Shown here: positions 25,810 through 35,782 of the stretch, piece by piece
Numbering within the stretch: position 1 is the first letter of the stretch
Layout: each line of letters starts with the position of its first letter
NCBI GenBank assembly: GCA_905197955.1
Contig: CAJKAR010000017.1
Coordinates: forward strand, 27,138 to 91,137
Length of the DNA stretch: 64,000 bases
Direction of reading: 5' to 3'
Origin: an uncultured Lentisphaeria bacterium
GTDB lineage: Bacteria > Verrucomicrobiota > Lentisphaeria > Victivallales > UBA1829
Program-made: the position numbers and the translations under genes
Notes under the pieces: generated by a model
What the model was told of the DNA's origin: nothing
The model's database searches: none
The model's input: the letters and a program-made list of their open reading frames with translations, nothing else

Positions 25810-26804
25810 GCGCCCGTCGATTGACGGACGATCAGCTTTCCGCGGAAACTGACGGTTTTGCCTCGCGCATATTCCGGATCAACATGGCGTTTCATGATGA
25901 TATCCGCTGCGGCTTCTCCCATCTCCTTCGCCGGAATTTCCAGTGTCGTCAGCGGCGGAACCATGTATTCCGCAAAACGGTGATTGTTGAAACAGAGGAC
26001 GGATACATCCTCCGGGATCCGGAGTTTCCAGAGAGCGTGAACAGCCTCAATCGCGATCGGCAGATCGTAGGCGATCACGGCGCTGGCGTTTTGTTCCAGA
26101 AGAGAGCGGATATTGAATTCGGTCGGAGTTTTCCTGTCGTCATATCCGTTCAGCGGCTCCATGCCGTGCCGCGAGCAGAATTCGAGATAGGCTGCGCGGC
26201 GGTCCGTGATGCTGGAGTGCGGCCGGAGCTCCGGAGGCGAACTGATCCGGTTGCAGTTCAGATATCCGATTCGCGTATGTCCGAGGGAGAAAAGATATTC
26301 CATGGCCCTGGTCATGTTCCAGAGGTCGTCGGTCATGACGGCGGTCCCTTTTCCGCCGCAGACTCCGTTCAGGACAACATAAGGAACATCGGATTTTTCC
26401 AGTTCCCCGACCTGTTCCGGGGAGCGCACGTCCGGAACGATGAATCCCGCGGCTTTCCATGGCGGGAGCCGGTAGGTGGCTTCCGCCTCCCGCGAATTGA
26501 ACAGATAGTGAAACTGGAAGCGGTTCCGGCTCAGTTTTTCCTCCAGATAGTAGACCGCGTCGCCAACGACAGTCCCCTCCAGTTCCCGGATGGAAAACGG
26601 GAAAATAAAGGAGATCTGCCGATTGTTCTTTTTCCGCAGACTGCGGTAGAGCGGATCGGGTGAAAACTGCGTCTCCCTGATTTTTTCCAGAATTCGCGCG
26701 CGCAGTTCCGGCTTGACGGAAAAGTTCCGTTCGTAACCGTTGATGACCCGGCTGACCGTCGAATAGGAAATGCCGAGTTCCGCCGCGATCTGTTTCAGTG
26801 TCAT
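25797..26804 (-). CDS. LacI-family regulator of the GH36 gene
   Basis: A 335-residue repressor with HTH LKQIAAELGISYSTVSRVINGY at the very N-terminus and a sugar-binding-protein-like core (for example LFSLGHTRIGYLNC and EDVSVLCFNNHRFAEYMVPPLTT). Its ATG overlaps the stop of the GH36 gene by ATGA, so both come from one transcript and are translationally coupled. It probably senses the oligosaccharide processed by the GH36 enzyme and controls that operon. Confidence 0.85.
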   Translation of the reverse strand: MTLKQIAAELGISYSTVSRVINGYERNFSVKPELRARILEKIRETQFSPDPLYRSLRKKNNRQISFIFPFSIRELEGTVVGDAVYYLEEKLSRNRFQFHYLFNSREAEATYRLPPWKAAGFIVPDVRSPEQVGELEKSDVPYVVLNGVCGGKGTAVMTDDLWNMTRAMEYLFSLGHTRIGYLNCNRISSPPELRPHSSITDRRAAYLEFCSRHGMEPLNGYDDRKTPTEFNIRSLLEQNASAVIAYDLPIAIEAVHALWKLRIPEDVSVLCFNNHRFAEYMVPPLTTLEIPAKEMGEAAADIIMKRHVDPEYARGKTVSFRGKLIVRQSTGAYRK

Positions 26805-28786
26805 GGCGTGTTCTGTTCCTTTTCCGCCGTTCCGAAAACGAGCTCCAGCTCTGCCGGCTCGGTGGACTCGAAATCGACGATGAGCAGGGCATCACTCAAG
26901 GTGTATTGGATCGGTTTCCCGTTCCGCAGCACCTGTTCCGGAGCGTGTTCGCAGTAGAACCCGATCTTCCCGCCGGTTTTGACTTTGCAGGAGAGTTTGT
27001 TCCGGGAATGGAGAACCTGGTCAAAGATGGCGGGCGGAAGATATTTGTCGAGAGCTCCAATCGCCGCGACTCCATTTTCCTGGGGCGCAAAGGTGATGAT
27101 GTCGCACTCTTCCGAGTTTAGTTCGACGGAGGCGCTGTCCTGGCGGGCCATGCGCTTCACGGTCCGTTCCCGGTGACTGTATGCGGCAAAGAGATCTCCT
27201 TTGAGATCGTGAATATCGCCGGGCGTATAGAATGCGTGGAAGCGGTCCGGCTCCGTGTCGCAGCAGTTGAAGACTCCGAGAAGACCGCATTCTCCGCTTC
27301 GATTGGTCAGCTTGAGGGGCAGGTGGTCATGCTGGACATCTACAAGAAGGCAGTCTTCCGAGGGGAGGGCGGGACGGTCGGGACGCAGAAGATCCCCATT
27401 CTGATCGCAGAACCGGCGGATCACCTCGAAATTCTGCTTTCCCGGCACGTCGCAGACATAAACCGGTCCTCCGCTCAGCGCCCGGCTTGCCGCATGGAAT
27501 TCGGCTCCCAGATTGTAACTCTGGAACATGTCGTAATCCGGCCAGCAGAAGGTGGCGGCCAGATAGGCATTTTTGGCATTGCCGTGAAGATGATGGTGCT
27601 GGGAGGAAAGTCCGCGTTTCGGGAAATAGTCGTCGGAATTGCGCCAGATGTTCGAGTGCTTCATGTGGAAGAAGATATCCGAACCGTTCGACATGCAGTG
27701 TATCAGGGCGTTTCCGAAACGGGCGGTCGAGGAGTTCTGAAGCGCAGTCAGATAGGTCCCGACCGTGGTGCAGCGTCCGAGTTTGCCCAGACAGAAATGT
27801 GCTCCCAGTGCTCCCTGATTGTCTACCTTGAGAAGATCAACTCCCTGGGCTTTCAGTTTTTCGTGATATGCGTCATAGAACTTCTGAATGTCATCGGGAT
27901 GAATCATCCAGTAATGGTCGTATTTCGGACTTCCGTCCGGATTTGTCCCGGCAAGACGCTCGTTTTCCAGAACCTTGAATGGCAGAAGCGGACTCGGAAC
28001 AATTCCCCACCAGTACCCCGCCAGAGTATGCCAGACACCGAAATAACGGATTCCGTACTTCTCCTTCGCCAGTTTGACGGTGCCGCCGATGCCGTTCGGA
28101 AACTTTTCCGGAACAGCATCAAAGGAAACAAGCCGGCATTCCCGGTTCTGCGAAGTGATCTGCCAGCCGTCGTCGAGGATCATGAATCCGGGAGTGATGC
28201 CGCCTTTCCGGAACGACTCCAGTCCCTCTTCGATCTTGGCTTCCGAAACCGTGTGGTAGAATGCGTCCCAGGTGCACCAGCCGAAGCAGCGGAGAAAATC
28301 CGGCATCTTTTTCTCTTCCCGGAGCGCGAAGGTGCCGAAGCGTTCCCGCACAGTTTTCACCACCCGCAAAACCAGTTCGAACGGATCGCTGCCTTCCGCC
28401 GCGGCAAGAAGAGTTCCTTCCATCTGCGGATTCTCCTTCAGAGTGCCTTCAAAGAACAGTTCGGCTTTTCCGGTCTGCGGGTTGCCCTGAAGGGTCGCGC
28501 GGAGTTCCCGGTCCACGAGGGGCATCAGAAGGAGGTAGCTGTGATCGGACTGTCTGCCCAGAAGAAGCTGAGTCTGAGCGGGAATCTCTCCCGCACAATC
28601 TCCATAGCCGGGAATCATCCACCAGATGCTCTTCAGGTAAAGCGCCAGAAAACGGTTCAGTTCCGGAATCGAAAATGCAGAGGCAATCCCTTCCGGTTCT
28701 CCGTTCAGAGAAAAGGAATGGAACGTTACGTTTGAAATCTCTTCCGTGTTGAACGGAATTTTGCCCGGTTCGAAAATGAGTTCCAT
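26801..28786 (-). CDS. GH36 Sip1/raffinose-synthase-type alpha-galactosidase-like protein
   Basis: A 661-residue protein of the plant-like Sip1/raffinose synthase branch of GH36. Signatures include GWCTWDAFYHTVSEAKIEEG, ITPGFMILDDGWQ, and DLLKVDNQG, whose Asp is the likely nucleophile, with a late Asp in WRNSDDYFPK as acid/base candidate. No signal peptide is seen, so it is cytoplasmic and would act on imported alpha-galactosides, by hydrolysis or transfer. The gene is followed by its LacI-type regulator with an ATGA overlap. Confidence 0.8.
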   Translation of the reverse strand: MELIFEPGKIPFNTEEISNVTFHSFSLNGEPEGIASAFSIPELNRFLALYLKSIWWMIPGYGDCAGEIPAQTQLLLGRQSDHSYLLLMPLVDRELRATLQGNPQTGKAELFFEGTLKENPQMEGTLLAAAEGSDPFELVLRVVKTVRERFGTFALREEKKMPDFLRCFGWCTWDAFYHTVSEAKIEEGLESFRKGGITPGFMILDDGWQITSQNRECRLVSFDAVPEKFPNGIGGTVKLAKEKYGIRYFGVWHTLAGYWWGIVPSPLLPFKVLENERLAGTNPDGSPKYDHYWMIHPDDIQKFYDAYHEKLKAQGVDLLKVDNQGALGAHFCLGKLGRCTTVGTYLTALQNSSTARFGNALIHCMSNGSDIFFHMKHSNIWRNSDDYFPKRGLSSQHHHLHGNAKNAYLAATFCWPDYDMFQSYNLGAEFHAASRALSGGPVYVCDVPGKQNFEVIRRFCDQNGDLLRPDRPALPSEDCLLVDVQHDHLPLKLTNRSGECGLLGVFNCCDTEPDRFHAFYTPGDIHDLKGDLFAAYSHRERTVKRMARQDSASVELNSEECDIITFAPQENGVAAIGALDKYLPPAIFDQVLHSRNKLSCKVKTGGKIGFYCEHAPEQVLRNGKPIQYTLSDALLIVDFESTEPAELELVFGTAEKEQNTP

Positions 28787-28826
28787 GACTGGACTTGTCC
28801 TTTAGTAGTTACGTTTGTGTGAGAAC

Positions 28827-28864
28827 AAAAAAGGACCTGTTGTACAGAAAATGTGCAACAGGCC
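28827..28864 (-). terminator. intrinsic terminator of the ABC ATPase gene
   Basis: On the minus strand GGGCCTGTTGCACA pairs with TGTACAACAGGTCC and is followed by six T. It lies between the ABC ATPase gene and the GH36 gene, so the two are separate units. Confidence 0.85.
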
Positions 28865-28887
28865 CGTGAAAAACGATTGCTCTTCCG

Positions 28888-29991
28888 TCAGACGATGAGA
28901 AGTTCCGTCGTCGGATCGAAGATGTGAGCCTTGGAGAGAGAAATGGCAAGTTCCACTTCCATGCCGATGGAGGCTTTGCGGTGCGCGTCGATTCGCGCAA
29001 TGCAGTTGTTCTTTTCTCCCACATCGAGATAAAGATACGTTTCGGCGCCCATCGGTTCCATGACTTCGATTTTTGCTCTGATTTTCTGAGCATTGGCTTC
29101 GAGTTCCGCACGGTCGGAACCGATCTCTTCCGGACGGATGCCGAAGACGACCTCCTTGCCCGTGTACGGTTCCGCTTTCGCAGTCCATTCCGCCGGAAGA
29201 CGGATGGAGATGGTCATCGTCTTGAAGTAAAGATCAGAGCCCACTTTTTCAAGGCGTCCGTTGAAGAAGTTCATCGGAGGCGTTCCAATGAATCCGGCAA
29301 CAAAGATGTTTGCGGGATTGTCGTAGATGTTCAGCGGCGCATCGACCTGCTGGACGATACCGTCTTTCATAACGCAGATACGGTCGCCCATGGTCATGGC
29401 TTCGATCTGGTCGTGGGTGACGTAGATCATGGTTGTTTCAAGACGCGTATGGAGTTTGCTGATTTCGGTACGCATCTGCACGCGCATTTTCGCGTCGAGG
29501 TTGGAAAGAGGTTCGTCGAAGAGGAACACTTCCGGTTTGCGGACGATGGCACGGCCGACGGCCACACGCTGACGCTGTCCGCCGGAAAGAGCCTTCGGAC
29601 GTCTCTGCAGATAGTCGTGAATTCCAAGAATATCCGCCGCTTCATTCACTCGCTTGTCGATATCGGCTTTCGGGAGTTTCCGCAGCTTGAGCCCGAATGC
29701 GAGGTTGTCGTAAACTGTCATATGGGGATAGAGCGCGTAGTTCTGGAACACCATCGCGATGTCGCGGTCCTTCGGCGGAACGTTGTTCACCACGCGGTTG
29801 CCGATGTTGATGGTGCCGGAGCTGATTTCCTCAAGGCCTGCGATCATTCTCAACGTGGTTGATTTTCCGCAGCCGGAGGGCCCGACCAGAACCATGAATT
29901 CTCTGTCTTTGATGTCAAGGTCAACATGTTTGACCGCGAGGACACCGCCCTCGTAGACCTTGCACACATCTCTCAAAATTACCTCTGCCAC
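28888..29991 (-). CDS. sugar ABC transporter ATP-binding protein, MsmX/UgpC/MalK type
   Basis: A 367-residue ATPase of CUT1-type sugar importers. Motifs: Walker A GPSGCGKST, Q-loop MVFQNYALYPHMTVYDN, signature ALSGGQRQRVAVGRA, Walker B VFLFDEPLSNLDAKMR, the switch His in YVTHDQIEAMTMGD, and a C-terminal TOBE/OB regulatory domain (FGIRPEEIGSD). I use the GTG at 29991 (VAEVILRDV), since GGAGA lies seven bases upstream; the open frame continues further but has no comparable start. No permease or binding-protein genes adjoin it, so it is probably a shared ATPase serving several sugar transporters, as known for MsmX. Confidence 0.88.
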   Translation of the reverse strand: MAEVILRDVCKVYEGGVLAVKHVDLDIKDREFMVLVGPSGCGKSTTLRMIAGLEEISSGTINIGNRVVNNVPPKDRDIAMVFQNYALYPHMTVYDNLAFGLKLRKLPKADIDKRVNEAADILGIHDYLQRRPKALSGGQRQRVAVGRAIVRKPEVFLFDEPLSNLDAKMRVQMRTEISKLHTRLETTMIYVTHDQIEAMTMGDRICVMKDGIVQQVDAPLNIYDNPANIFVAGFIGTPPMNFFNGRLEKVGSDLYFKTMTISIRLPAEWTAKAEPYTGKEVVFGIRPEEIGSDRAELEANAQKIRAKIEVMEPMGAETYLYLDVGEKNNCIARIDAHRKASIGMEVELAISLSKAHIFDPTTELLIV

Positions 29992-30127
29992 TTCGAGTCT
30001 CCTTTTCTGAACCGATCTTTGATGCTGAATGAAAAAATAGTTCGAACAAACTGTCGCGGGATTCTGAATCATGTCGTTCCGGAAAAGTGCTTTGGAAGTC
30101 AAATTCTATATCCAACGATTCATCTAT

Positions 30128-30156
30128 TTCTGAAATATATTTCCATATTTTCAGAA
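30128..30156. promoter_or_regulatory. inverted repeat upstream of the ABC ATPase gene
   Basis: TTCTGAAATATA (30128-30139) and TATTTTCAGAA (30146-30156) form a near-perfect inverted repeat about 140 bases upstream of the GTG start of the ABC ATPase gene, in an AT-rich leader. It may be an operator; the binding protein is unknown. Confidence 0.35.
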
Positions 30157-30204
30157 TTTCCATTCCGTTTCACGTTTTTTTGCAAAAAAAATTGGAAAAA
30201 GAAG

Positions 30205-30226
30205 AAAAAGGCGGATCGACTCCGCC
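30205..30226 (-). terminator. intrinsic terminator of the secreted protein gene
   Basis: On the minus strand GGCGGA-GTCGA-TCCGCC is followed by TTTTT, 20 bases after the stop of the gene at 30246-31613. Confidence 0.85.
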
Positions 30227-30245
30227 TCTCCGAGGGATCCTCTAG

Positions 30246-31613
30246 TTATTTTTCCGAAAGAGCCGATGGCTTCCGGGGAAAGTCCGAAGCGGAGATCTTG
30301 AAGGCAAAGTCGATTCCGCGGGTTGTGAGATGGAGATCGCCTTTGCGGACAATGGTGCCGCTTTTTAAACGGAGAAAATGAGAGACCGCCGACGTACCCG
30401 CTTCCACCTGTGCGGGAAGGGGGGTGGGATCGTTCAGAAGACGGAGAGCGGTCGGTTCTGTCAGCTTGCCCGCGACCAGCAGAAACTTGTTGTCTCTGAC
30501 TTCCGCAAAGACGGCTTGTCTGTTTTCCTGGCAGTCAAGCATCCAGATCCCGGAAGGCAGCCGATGTACGGTTTTATCTTTTCCCAGTGCGGAAAGGAGG
30601 TGAGGCATAGCACCGTTTTCCAGCTCCAGAGAGAGCTTCTGAAGACCGAGCACCCGGTTTTCGGAGAGCAGAGCCTTGCCGTTCGAACGCATGACGCATT
30701 CCTGGAGATACGCCGGAAGACCGGCATTGGCAAACTCTTTCAGAAGAGTCCGTTTCAGTTCGGAGGCGGGAGGAATCGCGATCAGCGTATAGGAATCGGC
30801 GGCTTTGAAGGTGGATGGCATGTCAAACGCCCCGGCGGGTTTGCTGCGGAGATAAGTGGCCAGCGGAGTCCCTTTGTCCGGAACGAGGGTGCCGGTGAGA
30901 CTGATGGTGGAGGCATCAAGAAAATTCAGTTTGATCGACAATTTCTGAATCTGTTCCGCCAGGCTGTCCACGGTATCGGAAAGGATGTTGTCGCAGGCGG
31001 GGTTCCAGTCGGGGCTTGTCATGACGGCGTTCTTCACGGAACTGGTGATTCCGGGAATCCGGCTGACGGCTTTCAGATTCAGAATCAGCTTGAAATCCGC
31101 CATGCCTCGGTCGGATGCGGTAGGAAAAAACTTCTTCTCGATGGCATCCAGCTGCCCGATGAAAAGCGGATGGGTAGAATAAAGCAGGATTCTGTCTCCG
31201 GAAAGACGGCGAACCGTGAGCGGACCGCCGAATGTGGCAATGGAATCCTCGATTTGCGCCCCCTGCCGCAGATGGGCGGAGAGACAGAAAAACAGATCCG
31301 GCTGATAATGTCCCGCGGCATCCGTTGCCGTTTTGCCGGCTCCGGTCAGGAGAACGGCCCGCAGAGGCTTGTTGAGGTCGATTGCCGCAGTTTGCGGATT
31401 CATGGCAACTGCCGCAGAGAGAAAAATCAGCTGTCCGGCGGCTTCCGGTTTTACCTGTGACACAAAATTCGAAAGCGAGTTCGTCAGGCCGGAGAAGGTT
31501 CTGATTTCGAGTTCCGCAAGCGGAATCGGCTGGAAGTTCTGGGCAAACAGCAATCCGGCTGTCAAAAGCGATGTCAGAAAGAGCGCGGCTTTATGAAACA
31601 GGCAACTGATCAT
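30246..31613 (-). CDS. secreted protein of unknown function
   Basis: A 455-residue protein with a signal peptide (AALFLTSLLTAGLLFAQ). The mature part seems built of two similar halves of mixed alpha/beta character with short hydrophobic strands (FFCLSAHLR, SYTLIAIPP, KFLLVAGKL), but I recognise no family or catalytic motif. It stands alone, with its own terminator, between the ABC ATPase and a kinase gene transcribed the other way. Codon use looks like that of the neighbours, so it is probably an authentic chromosomal gene. Confidence 0.65.
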   Translation of the reverse strand: MISCLFHKAALFLTSLLTAGLLFAQNFQPIPLAELEIRTFSGLTNSLSNFVSQVKPEAAGQLIFLSAAVAMNPQTAAIDLNKPLRAVLLTGAGKTATDAAGHYQPDLFFCLSAHLRQGAQIEDSIATFGGPLTVRRLSGDRILLYSTHPLFIGQLDAIEKKFFPTASDRGMADFKLILNLKAVSRIPGITSSVKNAVMTSPDWNPACDNILSDTVDSLAEQIQKLSIKLNFLDASTISLTGTLVPDKGTPLATYLRSKPAGAFDMPSTFKAADSYTLIAIPPASELKRTLLKEFANAGLPAYLQECVMRSNGKALLSENRVLGLQKLSLELENGAMPHLLSALGKDKTVHRLPSGIWMLDCQENRQAVFAEVRDNKFLLVAGKLTEPTALRLLNDPTPLPAQVEAGTSAVSHFLRLKSGTIVRKGDLHLTTRGIDFAFKISASDFPRKPSALSEK

Positions 31614-31735
31614 ATGAAATCTCCATTGGTTGAATAGGAAAAGATAGATGCGGAATGGGAAAAAATCAATCGGGGAACAGAAGATATTTTGAAGAAGAAG
31701 AGGTTTTTTTGACGGGAATAAATGAGGGGTGGATT

Positions 31736-31763
31736 GACTTTTTGGAGGATCGATTTATATTAG
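31736..31763 (+). promoter_or_regulatory. possible kinase gene promoter
   Basis: TTGACT (31736-31741), a 16-base spacer and TATTAG (31758-31763) lie about 37 bases upstream of the kinase ATG at 31800. Confidence 0.35.
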
Positions 31764-31799
31764 AGGACTGTCTGGAAGCATCAAATTCAGGATTTCGCC

Positions 31800-34085
31800 A
31801 TGGTAAAGTTTTGTCCTCGCTGCAATCGGGAAATGACTGCGGAAATTGATTCGGCTTCGGGCGGAATTCTGTGTGCGGAGTGCGGAACATTGCTGGGGTA
31901 TTCCGCGGCGGCTCTTCCGTCCGGCACGATCGTGGCCGGATTCCGGATCGAAAATGAGATCGGCCGCGGCGGAATGGGGGTCGTTTACCGGGCGACACAG
32001 TTGAATTTATCCCGTCCGATTGCCCTCAAAGTCCTTTCGGATGAGCTTTCCAGCGACGCCGCTTTTGTCGAAACCTTTTTTCATGAGGCCCGTTCCGCTG
32101 CCAGTTTGAGCCATCCGAATATCGTCCAGGCATACGATGCCGGCGTGACAAAGGAAGGCATCTATTATTTCGCAATGGAATATATTGACGGCGAAACTCT
32201 GGAAGTGAAGATCTCCCGCTCCGGTCCGCTCTCTCCTCTTTCCGCGTTCCAGCTTGCGCTGAAGATTTCCGCCGCGCTCGGATATGCCTGGAAGGTGCGG
32301 AAAATGTGTCACGGAGATCTGAAGCCGGATAACATTCTGGTCAGCACTGCGGGGGATATCAAACTGGCGGACCTCGGACTGGCAAAGTCCATGTACGAGG
32401 AAAGTGTGAAGCGCGATGTGATGGTGACTCCTCTTTATGCGGCTCCGGAAATTATCAGCGGAAAAGTGACGTCGGCAAATCTGGCTTCCGATATTTATTC
32501 TTTCGGTGCAACCTTATACCATGTCACGGTTGGGGAGCCCCCGTTCAAAAGTGAGAAGATCGAGGAGATCTATCGTCGTCATCTTTCGGAACAGCCGGTG
32601 CCTCCCGCCGAGCGGAATCGGGAAATTCCCGAGTCTCTCTCCGCAGTGATTCTGGCGATGCTGGAGAAGGATCCGGCAAAACGGCCCGCTTCCTGGGAAG
32701 AAATTTCCGCAATGCTGAACGAGGCGCTGGAAGTCTATCAATTCAGCCATTCCGCGGTGGATGCACGTCCGCCTCTCTCCCGGACTCTGGTGGCTGCGGG
32801 AAGCGCTTTCGTTCTTCTGCTGTTCGCCGGAGGCGTGTTTACGGTACTGCATTTTACGAAAAAGAGTCCATCGTCTCCGCCGCCTGTGGCGCAGGAGGAG
32901 GAGAAGATATCTTCTTCCGGAGTTTCTGTCCTGATTCCTCCGCAGGAGGATTCGACAAAGCTGGATGCTCGTCTGCGTGCAAAGTGGGCGGAGTTGAAGA
33001 AAAAGAGCGCGGTGCTTTCTCCCGAACGGAAAATCCGGGAGTTCCGGACGTTTATGGATCGGAACAATCTTCAGGAATCGCTTCTCCAGGAGGTGCAGAG
33101 GGAGATGGCTCATGCTAGACTGGAGATTCGTCGGCGTCGCCGGGCGGTTGCCGCCTACGCCGAAGAGATTGCCGTTTTTTTGTCTCTGACTCGTTTTGCG
33201 CCGTTTCTGGATCGGGATTCGATCCGGAATCTGAACCGTCTTGCTGCGGGAATCGAGCAGAAGGGGAAACTGCCTCATCTTCGCCGGGTCCATGCAGCGC
33301 GCTCGAAGGAGCTTGCCACTTCCGCAGCTCTTTTGAAGATACGTCAGAATATGCTGGATGCTTTGAACGGATTGCCTTATCCTCTCAAAGCCGAAGAAAA
33401 GGAAACACAGCAAAAATCATCTCCGGTACGACCCGAACAGAGACGGGAAAACAAATCTTCGGGAAAATCTTCGGGAAAAAAGAGTGCGCCGTCTTCGGTG
33501 AAAATCAAATCTCCGACGGCCGTCGCCGAAAAGGAGTTTGTTAATATCATTGCGCGTCAGGTTCGGAATTTTGCGCCCGATGTGCTGCGGATGCAGTTGA
33601 CAGGATTTGCCAGGAAATATCGTTTTCAGGCAAGAGGAGTCGCCGAGAAAGCGGATCTGATCGCTAAGATGCTGCTGGAGGGGGATGCGCTGATTGCATT
33701 CTTCCATCGCTGCAACGAGAGCCTGAAGGGAATTCCTCTGCCGGAATTTGAACAGAATGCTTCTTATGTGATTGTGGAGCGCAACAGCATCCGAATCATG
33801 GTGGTGGATGGGAGAGTGACCATCCGGAAGCGTCTGCATCTGGTGCCCTCGCTGGTGAGTGCGCTCAAACTGGCGATTTACCGGGCGTATCTGAATGAAT
33901 CGTTCCGGAAGAAATATTCTGCGGAACTTCAGGAATATGTGATCGTCAACTCCTTTTTCTACGATAATCGCCATGCAGCGCGAAACATTGACCTTTCCAC
34001 GCTGCCGGAAGGACGGAAAAAACTGCTTCGCAGCATTCTTTCTGATCTCGAGAAAGCGGTGAAGCAGGCGAGCCCCTCTTACTGA
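31800..34085 (+). CDS. membrane Ser/Thr protein kinase with N-terminal zinc ribbon
   Basis: A 761-residue protein. Residues 1-32 form a zinc ribbon (CPRC at 5-8, CAEC at 25-28). The kinase domain starts near residue 47 with a standard glycine loop IGRGGMGVVYRA and the normal lysine (IALKVL, Lys77), HGDLKPDN as catalytic loop, DLG for DFG and TPLYAAPE at the activation segment. One TM helix lies near residues 331-353. The C-terminal half (about 400 residues) is charged and helical, with a lysine/serine-rich linker and no recognised family. It should be catalytically competent, unlike the kinase at 17766. Neighbours give no clear substrate. Confidence 0.82.
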   Translation: MVKFCPRCNREMTAEIDSASGGILCAECGTLLGYSAAALPSGTIVAGFRIENEIGRGGMGVVYRATQLNLSRPIALKVLSDELSSDAAFVETFFHEARSAASLSHPNIVQAYDAGVTKEGIYYFAMEYIDGETLEVKISRSGPLSPLSAFQLALKISAALGYAWKVRKMCHGDLKPDNILVSTAGDIKLADLGLAKSMYEESVKRDVMVTPLYAAPEIISGKVTSANLASDIYSFGATLYHVTVGEPPFKSEKIEEIYRRHLSEQPVPPAERNREIPESLSAVILAMLEKDPAKRPASWEEISAMLNEALEVYQFSHSAVDARPPLSRTLVAAGSAFVLLLFAGGVFTVLHFTKKSPSSPPPVAQEEEKISSSGVSVLIPPQEDSTKLDARLRAKWAELKKKSAVLSPERKIREFRTFMDRNNLQESLLQEVQREMAHARLEIRRRRRAVAAYAEEIAVFLSLTRFAPFLDRDSIRNLNRLAAGIEQKGKLPHLRRVHAARSKELATSAALLKIRQNMLDALNGLPYPLKAEEKETQQKSSPVRPEQRRENKSSGKSSGKKSAPSSVKIKSPTAVAEKEFVNIIARQVRNFAPDVLRMQLTGFARKYRFQARGVAEKADLIAKMLLEGDALIAFFHRCNESLKGIPLPEFEQNASYVIVERNSIRIMVVDGRVTIRKRLHLVPSLVSALKLAIYRAYLNESFRKKYSAELQEYVIVNSFFYDNRHAARNIDLSTLPEGRKKLLRSILSDLEKAVKQASPSY

Positions 34086-34138
34086 ACGGATCGGATGGAC
34101 CGGTTACCTCGTCTTTCTGAACGGGTCGGATGTATTGG

Positions 34139-35563
34139 TTAAACTCCCGGAGGATCGCCGAGAGGATTGACCATCCGGATGCTTCTCCATTTCCCGGTCC
34201 GGTATCGCCAGAGCGTGAGGAGTCCTTCGGTTGCGGTGACAAAGACCATGTATCCCCAGACCGTCAGGATGGAAGGCTGGAGTACAAACACCATCAGACA
34301 GATCCCCGGAACGGCCAGAACCCAGGCGCAGAAAGTGTTGATGAGCAGGATTGCTCTGGTATCGCCTGCGCCGCGGAGACCGCCGCCGAATACAAATTTC
34401 ATGGTGTCGCAGAGATTCCAGAACGCCGCCAGAAGAAGAACCAGACGGCCCTGTTCTGCAACTTCGGCAAAATCGATGCTTCCGTCCGGATTATCCGGTT
34501 TGAAAACCGAAATGATGTAATCCGGGCTTGTCACATAGAAAATTCCGGTCAGAAGCATATAAATAAATGCAAGCCGCCACGCTCGGAAGGGAACTCGGGA
34601 GGCGATTTTTTTCATTTTCCGCCCGATGTATTGTCCGCAGACAATCGCCGTTCCGTCGGAGATTCCCAGCAGAGGGAGAAAACTGAGGTTGTTGATGGAG
34701 AAGGCTATGGTGGTTGCGGCAAGAGCGACTTCTCCGAGTCTGCCCACAATCAGCAGAATCAGAGTGAAACTTCCGACATCGCTGAGCACCTGCAATCCCG
34801 CCGGGGTTCCATAGCGCAGCAGTTTCCGGATATATTCAAACTGGAAACGGCGCAGAGAACGAGTCGGATACACCTTCTGATCGATCGAAAGATAGAGCGT
34901 CAGAATGGCAAGAAATCCGCCCATGGCACTGAGACTGGTCGCGATTCCCGCCCCGAAAATCCCCATTCTCGGCAGTCCGAACTTGCCGAAAATGAGCACC
35001 CAGTCCAGAATGATGTTCGCCAGGCAGATCCCGATATTGATCAAGGCCACGGGAAGGGTTTTCCCTCTTCCCGAATAAAACGCAAACAGCGGAGCGGAAA
35101 GACACGCAAAGATTCCGCTCGGTACAATCGTGTAAAAATAGGTCCACGCATGCGGAAAAAGGGTGGCGCTCAAAGAAAGCTTCAGAATCAGATACCCCAG
35201 AAATGGCACGACAAACGCAATGAAGCCGCTCGAAAACAGGGAAAAATAAAATCCGGACCATGCCGCCCGTACGCAGTCCCGTCGAGCCCCCGTCCCGAAC
35301 AGCTGCGCCACGATTGCACTTGTGAAATTCGCCGAAACCAGAAAAAAACAGAACAGCGTATAGAATAGCACTCCGGACGGCATCGCCGCTGCCATTTCCG
35401 CGGTCGAACTGTTCCCGAGAAATTTCCGGTCGGCAAACTGCATGACAACGTTGCTGGCGGACATCAGAATCAGCGGATAGGCAATTCGCATCAGCTCATT
35501 ATAGGCTCCCGGTCCGGTAAACTCTTCCCGGCTGAACCATCTGGTGATTGTTTTCAAAAACAT
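34139..35563 (-). CDS. MATE-family efflux transporter
   Basis: A 474-residue protein with twelve predicted TM helices in two halves (LMRIAYPLILMSASNVVMQFADR and LLRYGTPAGLQVLSDVG are the paired first helices). GGGLRGAGDTRA in the second half is a typical MATE phrase. It would export cationic or organic compounds using a sodium or proton gradient. AAGGAG precedes the ATG. No regulator adjoins it. Confidence 0.85.
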   Translation of the reverse strand: MFLKTITRWFSREEFTGPGAYNELMRIAYPLILMSASNVVMQFADRKFLGNSSTAEMAAAMPSGVLFYTLFCFFLVSANFTSAIVAQLFGTGARRDCVRAAWSGFYFSLFSSGFIAFVVPFLGYLILKLSLSATLFPHAWTYFYTIVPSGIFACLSAPLFAFYSGRGKTLPVALINIGICLANIILDWVLIFGKFGLPRMGIFGAGIATSLSAMGGFLAILTLYLSIDQKVYPTRSLRRFQFEYIRKLLRYGTPAGLQVLSDVGSFTLILLIVGRLGEVALAATTIAFSINNLSFLPLLGISDGTAIVCGQYIGRKMKKIASRVPFRAWRLAFIYMLLTGIFYVTSPDYIISVFKPDNPDGSIDFAEVAEQGRLVLLLAAFWNLCDTMKFVFGGGLRGAGDTRAILLINTFCAWVLAVPGICLMVFVLQPSILTVWGYMVFVTATEGLLTLWRYRTGKWRSIRMVNPLGDPPGV

Positions 35564-35782
35564 GGAAACTCCTTTTTATTAAAGACAATCGGGGGTTACT
35601 TTACATCCGATCCCGTTATTTTCAAGCAGGTTGAGCGGTTCTTTATCAGTACCGCTTCCGGAGAGATCTGTCAGGAGCGTTTTCCCTGTTTCGGTAGTGG
35701 AAAAAGGGGGAGAAAAGCGGGTATTTTTTGATTTTCCAGGGGCCGGAACGAAGATATTTTAAAAAAAAATCTGAAATCCAGC

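Noticed and set aside
29992..30102. N-terminal extension of the ABC ATPase to 30102
   Set aside because: The extra 37 residues have no match to the family, which starts close to the GTG at 29991 where a good GGAGA site is found.
34086..34138. Direct repeat (TGAACGG-TCGGATG twice) between the kinase and MATE genes
   Set aside because: Two imperfect copies about 38 bases apart in a short intergenic gap; too small to call an insertion scar or regulatory array.
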